Below are positions 48,065 through 53,167 of a stretch of 53,167 nt of DNA, in pieces; the first letter of the stretch is position 1; every line of letters begins with the position of its first letter. The translations under genes and the position numbers were made by a program. The DNA comes from Okeania sp. SIO2C9 (GTDB lineage Bacteria; Cyanobacteriota; Cyanobacteriia; Cyanobacteriales; Microcoleaceae). The notes beneath the pieces are model-generated. The model made no database searches. It was not told the origin of the DNA and saw nothing but the letters and a program-made list of their open reading frames with translations. Location of the stretch: positions 1-53,167 of the forward strand of contig NZ_JAAHGO010000035.1 in the NCBI RefSeq assembly GCF_010672455.1. The letters are read 5' to 3'.

Positions 48065-48307
48065 ATGAAGAGCCAAATATTCCTGATAGGCTCTAACCAA
48101 AATGGTAAATGGGTAGATGTACAGAGTAATGGGTTCTGTACATATGAAGACATCATCCCCCTCGCAGAAAAGATAACCATCTTAACCATCACAGAACTTC
48201 AAGTGATACAACAGGAAAAACCCTACAGAGTTCAGTATGGTAGTCAATCTACTGATAGGCAAAGAGTAATCAATGCAGAAATCTCTGGAGGGAGAAGGAT
48301 GAGGTAA
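48065..48307 (+). CDS. Putative 80-residue frame inside the intron 5' region
   Basis: The frame (MKSQIFLIGSNQNGKWVDVQ, later EKPYRVQYGSQSTDRQRVIN) has a protein-like composition and lies in the part that should fold as domain I, just after the intron stretch TTAAACTGCGTTATCCGATG. Its first codons overlap an AGAGCC/GGCTCT hairpin that could be part of the ribozyme. I recognise no family. It could be a captured fragment of another gene or ribozyme sequence that happens to be open. Confidence 0.3.
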   Translation: MKSQIFLIGSNQNGKWVDVQSNGFCTYEDIIPLAEKITILTITELQVIQQEKPYRVQYGSQSTDRQRVINAEISGGRRMR

Positions 48308-48450
48308 GAAGCGAATGCCACTTTGTAATGAAGTGGATAGGGGTACTCTTCGAGAAGCCTAACGGCTACAAAATTTGCCCCTGAGCGAAAGCGAAGCAGA
48401 CGTACCTTGGGTCATATACGAAAAAGAAAACTTATCAGGAATTGAACCGA

Positions 48451-50280
48451 ATGAAAAGTTTGATATCTCATCAAGAGATAAATGGACAGGAGGGACAATT
48501 AAATAGCTGGAACGACATTAACTGGCGTAAAACTATCAAAATTGTCAAAAACCTAAGAAGACGTATTTTTCGTGCCAAAAAGCTCGGTCAGTATAAGCAA
48601 CTAAGAAGATTGCAGAAACTGATACTAAAGTCCTACTCAAATCTACTATTGTCTGTTAGACAAATCACTCAATTGAATAGCGGTAAAGCTATTTCTGGTG
48701 TCGATAAGGAGGTGATAAAAACTCCAGAAGATAGAGTGAAACTTATTAACAATTGGAAGGAAAACAAAGTCAAACCTGTTAAAAGGGTTTATATTCCTAA
48801 GTCCAATGGTAAGAAGCGGTGCGACCCCGCGTCGGCGAAAGACGCAAGCGGTCAGACCCCGCGACGACGACAGTCGCAAGCGGTCGGACTCCGCGCCGCC
48901 GATAGGCGCAAGGGAACGCCGACCAAGAGAGGGAATGCTGACCAAGAGAGGGAACGTGCACCAAGACAAGGTCCTTTCGGCATCCCAACCGTAAGAGATA
49001 GAGTACAACAAGCAATAGTTAAAAATTCCCTAGAACCCGAATGGGAAGCGGTTTTTGAACCCAATAGCTATGGATTCAGACCAAAAAGAAGCTGTCACGA
49101 TGCAATTATGCAATGTTACAGCAGACTCAATGCAGGAAACGCAGATAGATGGGTTCTAGACGTTGATTTAAAAGGATTTTTCGATAACATTAACCATGAA
49201 ACTATAATCAATCTCATTGACTCTTTCCCTGCAAGGAAACTAATCAAGGATTGGTTACAAGCTGGATTCATTGACAATGGTGTTAAATACGAAACCTTAA
49301 AAGGGACACCTCCGGGTGGAGTGATTAGCCCAATACTAGCCAACATTGGCTTACATGGATTAGAGGAATTAATCACCTCTATTAGACTCCCTGCCAAAGC
49401 CAGAGGTTATCACAGACCAAAACTCGGCTTCATTCGCTATGCTGATGATTTTGTAATTACAGCTAGAGAGAAAGAACACCTAGAAACAGCTTTCACAACT
49501 TTAAAAACATGGTTACATGAGAAAGGACTTAAAATCAACTCCGAAAAAACAAAGATAGTTCACATAGATGAGGGATTCAACTTTTTAGGTTTCAATCTAC
49601 GTCACTATGGTGGCAAATTACTAATTAAACCTGAAAAGGAAAAAGTCCTTGAATTCTGTAAGAAACTCAAGGATGAAATAAATAAAGGACTAGGTTTAAC
49701 CCAAGTCGCCCTGATCAGAAAACTAAATCCTATCCTAGGAGGGTTTGCTAATTACTACAGAAGCCAAGTTAGTAAGGAAGTTTTCTCCTATGTTAATCAT
49801 AAACTAACCAACTATCTTTGGAAATGGGCGGTTCGTAGGCATCCGCTCAAAGGCAAAAAATGGATAAAAGACAGATACTTCCACTATTACAATGGGGTCA
49901 AATGGACTTTCATGTGCGAAGAAGTAGGTAGAAATGGAAAAACGAAACCTATAATTTTAGTTGATATATCCAAAGATATACCTATTATTAGACACATTAA
50001 AGTCAAAAGTGTAGCCAGTCCAGATGATGCTAACTACACTGACTATTTTGAAGAACGTAACAAATCAATGGGCAATAAAAGATGGGCAAAAGGTTCTAAA
50101 TTGGACAAAGTAGCCAAAAATCAAAATTATAAATGCCCAATTTGTAACGACTCATTGCTTAATGGTGAACATCTAGAAATCCATCACATAGTACCTGTGG
50201 TGAAAGGCGGTTCAGATGACGTGAATAACCTTATACACCTACATAAAATGTGTCATAAGCAGGTACATAAATCCGAGTGA
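48451..50280 (+). CDS. ltrA: Group II intron-encoded reverse transcriptase/maturase/HNH endonuclease
   Basis: An AGGA ten bases upstream supports the ATG at 48451; an upstream TTG at 48442 is less likely. The 609-residue protein has RT blocks (VYIPKSNGKKR; PNSYGFRPKRSCHDAIMQ; LDVDLKGFFDNINH; GTPPGGVISPILANI), the polymerase motif YADDFVIT, the thumb/X maturase region (GFNLRHYGGKLLIKPEKEK; FANYYRSQVSKEVF) and a C-terminal HNH endonuclease (CPICNDSLLNGEHLEIHHIV and CHKQVH). It promotes splicing and retrohoming. It carries a 51-residue GC-rich insert (48820-48972) between KKR and PFGIPTV, where LtrA-like proteins continue directly. The insert keeps the frame but sits at a conserved place, so activity is uncertain. 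Confidence 0.93.
   Translation: MKSLISHQEINGQEGQLNSWNDINWRKTIKIVKNLRRRIFRAKKLGQYKQLRRLQKLILKSYSNLLLSVRQITQLNSGKAISGVDKEVIKTPEDRVKLINNWKENKVKPVKRVYIPKSNGKKRCDPASAKDASGQTPRRRQSQAVGLRAADRRKGTPTKRGNADQERERAPRQGPFGIPTVRDRVQQAIVKNSLEPEWEAVFEPNSYGFRPKRSCHDAIMQCYSRLNAGNADRWVLDVDLKGFFDNINHETIINLIDSFPARKLIKDWLQAGFIDNGVKYETLKGTPPGGVISPILANIGLHGLEELITSIRLPAKARGYHRPKLGFIRYADDFVITAREKEHLETAFTTLKTWLHEKGLKINSEKTKIVHIDEGFNFLGFNLRHYGGKLLIKPEKEKVLEFCKKLKDEINKGLGLTQVALIRKLNPILGGFANYYRSQVSKEVFSYVNHKLTNYLWKWAVRRHPLKGKKWIKDRYFHYYNGVKWTFMCEEVGRNGKTKPIILVDISKDIPIIRHIKVKSVASPDDANYTDYFEERNKSMGNKRWAKGSKLDKVAKNQNYKCPICNDSLLNGEHLEIHHIVPVVKGGSDDVNNLIHLHKMCHKQVHKSE
48820..48972 (+). repeat. In-frame GC-rich repeat inside the RT gene
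   Basis: The 153-base block has two CGCAAGCGGTC words, repeated CGACGACGA and two AAGAGAGGGAA units, with far higher GC than the flanks. Related words appear reversed at 33340-33390. All six frames are unusually open, which explains why it is tolerated in frame. Confidence 0.75.
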
Positions 50281-50302
50281 AATAAGGCTTGAAGTATGGC
50301 TT

Positions 50303-50377
50303 GAGCCGTATGAGTTGAAAGGCTCATGTACGGTTCTTAGAGGGGTGAGGTCTGGTAACAGACCAATCCTACTCGAC
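50303..50377 (+). ncRNA. Group II ribozyme domains V and VI
   Basis: Domain V (50303-50336) begins GAGCCGTATG, has a GAAA loop and ends CATGTACGGTTC. Domain VI pairs GAG/CTC and GGTCTG/CAGACC, leaving A50371 unpaired seven bases from the 3' end, the expected branch point. The catalytic core looks intact. Confidence 0.9.
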
Positions 50378-50637
50378 TAGAAGGAGCTAATTTAGAAGGA
50401 GCTAATCTGAGTTATTCTACTTTGGATAATGCAATTTTTAACAAGGCAAATTTGACTAATGCTATCTTAGAGGGTGCTTTTGCTTTTCATACTCAATTTC
50501 GTGGTGCAATTATTGATGGAGCAGATTTTACAGATGCTTTTTTACGAGAAGATACTCAAAAGGAGTTATGTAAAATAGCTCAAGGTACGAATCCTATTAC
50601 GGGTAATGATACAAGAGATACACTCTTTTGTGATTAA
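50378..50637 (+). CDS. Lumenal pentapeptide-repeat protein, exon 2
   Basis: Exon 2 starts in codon phase 1 right after the intron and encodes the remaining repeats (LEGANLEGANLSYSTLDNAI, NKANLTNAILEGAF, GADFTDAFLRED). It ends with the C-terminal cap ELCKIAQGTNPITG and LFCD, whose two cysteines are typical of lumenal pentapeptide proteins and may form a disulfide. Translation of exon 2 alone from an internal ATG at 50422 is possible but would lack the signal peptide. A hairpin terminator follows. Confidence 0.88.
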
Positions 50638-50663
50638 TTTTAATTTGCTTTATTTGAAGTAAC

Positions 50664-50724
50664 AAGGGAAAGGGAATGAGCAGAAGTAAAAGTGAAGTAC
50701 ATTTACTTCAATCTTCCCTTTTTT
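50664..50724 (+). terminator. Terminator after the pentapeptide gene
   Basis: AAGGGAA and TTCCCTT pair around an inner TGAAGTA/TACTTCA stem, followed by a T-rich tract. It lies 27 bases after the stop codon. Confidence 0.7.
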
Positions 50725-50747
50725 ATTTGAAATATGTGAGAGTAAGC

Positions 50748-51370
50748 ATTTCTTACGGAATGCTGCGCAAACAGCGGTCAGCTAGCCTCCTATCGGAGGA
50801 ACTTCATTAACAGCTACCAGCTTTATAGAATTAAAAGAATGACTTTTGCCTTGCTCATAGCGCTATTAAGACTATTGAATAGTAGTATATTAATTTAATT
50901 TATAATTAATTAATTAACATATTTATAATTTAAATTAATTTTGACAAAAAAAGTTGAAATGAGCTATCGAAAGGCAAATTTTAGGGAAAAATCTGGATTT
51001 CGCGCTTGTATGAGCAATCTTTTCATAAACGCTACAAGTTCTGATATGCAATAAATACAGGATTTTTGCTGATCGGCAAATTTTGATGTATATTGATAGC
51101 AAGTTATTCGCTCTGCGTAGGTGCTTTCAAAAATGAATAATATTTTAATCCTACATTTCGCACGACAATTTGTAACATTAAAAGTAGTATGAGAATCGGT
51201 AGCTTGCTAAATATTTATACTATGTAAATCATCCTCATTGACCTTTCTCATTCGTCTAATTTTTAGTAGAATATTAAGCATAAATACTTACTTAGGGTTT
51301 GCGCTCAAAAGTCTGATGGTAATGATAGGCAACAGGGAACAGCTCCGAAAGGCAATAGTTTAGACTATCT
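50748..51370. repeat. Repeat cluster: R2 half-element, R4 and others
   Basis: GTAAGCATTTCTTACGGAAT with CTGCGCAAACAGCGGTCAGC (50748-50790) is half of an R2 element. AGTTGAAATGAGCTAT and TTATTCGCTCTGCGTAGG (50950-51125) match 10090-10262. 51145-51290 matches R4 at 38935-39055. TTAGGGTTTGCGCTCAAAAG at 51295 matches the nested element near 6.26 kb. No gene is seen between 50638 and 51523. Confidence 0.55.
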
Positions 51371-51523
51371 GCTACGGCCAAATTTTCGGCATAGTCAGGA
51401 GAAAAGTATTAGCATTTTGAGGCTACAACAACCAAAAACCTTGCACCCCATCAGCAATATTTAACCCCGGAAGGCTTGACAGGTAATGATTACAATTTTA
51501 TTCAGCAAGCCCTACTTAATTGT

Positions 51524-52337
51524 TTAGTTATTCAATTCCCCTAAAGGTACTTGTATTAAATCATAGATAGTGGTGATTCTTAATCTCTCTAATTCCTTAA
51601 TCCACTCTGATTCTGAATATAATTTTTCTTGATATTTTTTAGCTAGTTCATAGTCAGTAGATAAATCAGTATTTTGCCACATACTTAAAACAGCGCTACG
51701 ACGTTTTTTACACATAATTAATTCGATAGCTGCTATGGCAGAACGAATTTCTAAAGGCGCTCTAAGAAGATTTCTCTTTGCCTTTTCATCTAAATGAAAA
51801 AGATGCTCTACTTCTGATAGTTTATCTGGAGCGTCTAAATAACTATCTTGCAACTTTGAAATTAAATCATCTGAGTCAGTAATTTGATATTCAGACATAT
51901 TTTCTACATCAATAATTTGTTTCCACAAAAATCGATTGTGAGACAAACTAAACTGTAAATCTCTAGCCTCCATTGCAGATTTCACATCTTGACGATATTT
52001 CGGGCAATGTAAATAAATACGCAGTAATAAATATTCTGCTTCTGCTAATAAACTACGCTCTGTCGGTGGAGATAAAACTTTCTGTGAATTATTATTTTTT
52101 CCCTGAGTGAAATTTCTATTATTTTTTCGATAATATTTTAACTGTTTTGCTACTAGCAATGGTGCTGATAAAAATTCGTTCTCTGCTAAAAGCTTTTTCC
52201 AATGAGTAACAACTTGGTTCAACAAATTTTCAGTCAGTAATGAAACCCTCCGAGAATCTCCTTGACTCAAAATATCTGCACAATATTGAAGATAATAAGT
52301 AAGCTGATTATCGTTAGTTATTACGGAGGAGCTACAC
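51524..52337 (-). pseudogene. dnaG: 5'-truncated duplicate of the DNA primase 3' end
   Basis: The frame is open from 52337 (after a TAG) to the stop at 51524 and encodes the C-terminal region of cyanobacterial DnaG: YYLQYCADILSQGDSRR, LLAEAEYLLLRIYLHCPKYR, DLQFSLSHNRFLWKQI and HLFHLDEKAKRNLLRAPLEI. The zinc-binding and TOPRIM catalytic domains are missing, so it cannot be a working primase. From 52200 leftward it is nearly identical to 52468-53167. The C-terminal domain of DnaG contacts the replicative helicase, so a truncated product could bind DnaB, but expression is not indicated. Confidence 0.75.
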
Positions 52338-52467
52338 TATAAGCTTTTAATTTTTCCGTGTCCTTTACTTCAATTGCTATAAAACAAAGAAATTATTTAT
52401 AGTTATAGTAATCCCAAATAATTTATAAAAAATCTCAGGATATATCTATATCAAAACAAGAATTTTT

Positions 52468-53167
52468 TTAGTCACTTAATTCCCCTAGAGGTACTTGTAT
52501 TAAATCATAGATAGTGGTGATTCTTAATCTCTCCAATTCCTTAATCCACTCTGACTCAGAATAAAATTTTTCTTGATACTTTTTAGCCAATTCAGAGTTT
52601 TTAGCCAATTCAGAGTCAGTAGATAAATCAGTATTTTGCCACATACTTAAAACAGCGCTACGACGTTTTTTACACATAATTAATTCGATAGCTGCTATGG
52701 CAGAACGAATTTCTAAAGGCGCTCTAAGAAGATTTCTCTTTGCCTTTTCATCTAAATGAAAAAGATGCTCTACTTCTGATAGTTTATCTGGAGCGTCTAA
52801 ATAACTATCTTGCAACTTTGAAATTAAATCATCTGAGTCAGTAATTTGATATTCAGACATATTTTCTACATCAATAATTTGTTTCCACAAAAATCGATTG
52901 TGAGACAAACTAAACTGTAAATCTCTAGCCTCCATTGCAGATTTCACATCTTGACGATATTTCGGGCAATGTAAATAAATACGCAGTAATAAATATTCTG
53001 CTTCTGCTAATAAACTACGCTCTGTCGGTGGAGATAAAACTTTCTGTGAATTATTATTTTTTCCCTGAGTGAAATTTCTATTATTTTTTCGATAATATTT
53101 TAACTGTTTTGCTACTAGCAATGGTGCTGATAAAAATTCGTTCTCTGCTAAAAGCTTTTTCCAATGA
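52468..53167 (-). CDS. dnaG: DNA primase, C-terminal part, continues beyond the window
   Basis: The frame enters from the right edge without a start and stops at 52468. It encodes the same DnaG C-terminal region as the neighbour (ERSLLAEAEYLLLRIYLHCP; SAMEARDLQFSLSHNRFLWK; KRNLLRAPLEIRSAIAAIEL). It differs by an 18-base tandem duplication that repeats SELAKN, and by GELSD versus GELNN at the end. This copy is the likely 3' end of the complete primase gene; the rest lies outside the window. DnaG makes RNA primers on the lagging strand, bound to DnaB through this domain. Confidence 0.8.
   Translation of the reverse strand, partial: HWKKLLAENEFLSAPLLVAKQLKYYRKNNRNFTQGKNNNSQKVLSPPTERSLLAEAEYLLLRIYLHCPKYRQDVKSAMEARDLQFSLSHNRFLWKQIIDVENMSEYQITDSDDLISKLQDSYLDAPDKLSEVEHLFHLDEKAKRNLLRAPLEIRSAIAAIELIMCKKRRSAVLSMWQNTDLSTDSELAKNSELAKKYQEKFYSESEWIKELERLRITTIYDLIQVPLGELSD

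Larger units (their letters stand above)
47826..50377 (+). mobile_element. Group II intron with RT-maturase-HNH protein
   Basis: The 2552-base intron starts with GTGCGACC and ends with CTACTCGAC. A canonical 34-base domain V and a domain VI with a bulged A seven bases from the 3' end are present. Removing it restores the host pentapeptide frame (H then LEGANLEGANL). It encodes one reverse transcriptase/maturase with HNH endonuclease, and an extra 80-codon frame in the 5' part. Intron and host gene are on the same strand, as expected for splicing from the host transcript. Confidence 0.93.

Noticed and set aside
48646-49064. Several overlapping frames opposite the intron RT
   Set aside because: They arise because the GC-rich insert is open in all frames; none has a family pattern.

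Overview
The window looks like chromosomal DNA of a filamentous, AT-rich marine-type cyanobacterium, probably of the Trichodesmium/Okeania sort. The lineage is an inference. The cyanobacterial assignment rests on acsF (chlorophyll cyclase), a CCB-type cytochrome b6f assembly protein, a lumenal pentapeptide protein, cyanobacteria-restricted families (DUF3155, DUF3038, DUF4335, DUF1517), a kinase-WD40 fusion, and many GCGATCGC (HIP1) octamers inside genes. Coding density is low. The gaps are packed with small inverted-repeat elements, decayed IS200/IS605 ends and microsatellites.

Layout. 0.1-2.6 kb: IS605 end remnant, PadR regulator, CCB-type assembly protein, DUF3155 protein. 2.8-6.3 kb: a GAF histidine kinase resembling Hik2/CSK, and a receiver-PAS-GGDEF protein whose 3' end runs into a repeat. 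6.8-10.9 kb: a dead IS5-like element beside a pair of inverted MITEs that share its termini and flank a truncated GMC oxidoreductase and an exported protein. 10.9-16.6 kb: zinc-ribbon/kinase/WD40 protein, a 35-residue membrane microprotein, and an RTX-repeat sugar dehydrogenase. 17.3-20.1 kb: HD hydrolase and a broken CRISPR-associated TIGR03985-like regulator. 20-29.5 kb: repeat-rich gap with a small membrane ORF, UbiH-like hydroxylase, a multiply stopped pseudogene, CYTH protein, DUF1517 protein, thiE-thiS. 31-38.3 kb: beta-helix/SPOR protein, and the DUF3038 and DUF4335 genes separated by IS605-type material including a nearly complete tnpB. 39.6-47.5 kb: acsF, TM2 protein, rpmF, queA, a small conserved-looking protein, tnpB relics, yraN. 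47.5-50.7 kb: a lumenal pentapeptide gene split by a complete group II intron encoding RT-maturase-HNH. 51.5-53.2 kb: two nearly identical copies of the 3' end of dnaG, the second leaving the window.

How it fits together. The host genes are mostly unlinked housekeeping and photosynthesis functions; only thiE-thiS reads as an operon. The strongest theme is mobile DNA at several levels: autonomous elements (group II intron, TnpB element), non-autonomous derivatives (MITE and PATE-like elements), and short repeats that have entered reading frames. Two mobile-element proteins, TnpB and the intron RT, carry in-frame peptide inserts encoded by such repeats. A CRISPR-linked regulator, an IS5 transposase and a possible nuclease gene have been inactivated. 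I saw no convincing rRNA, tRNA or CRISPR array. All assignments come from reading the sequence; no database search was run.
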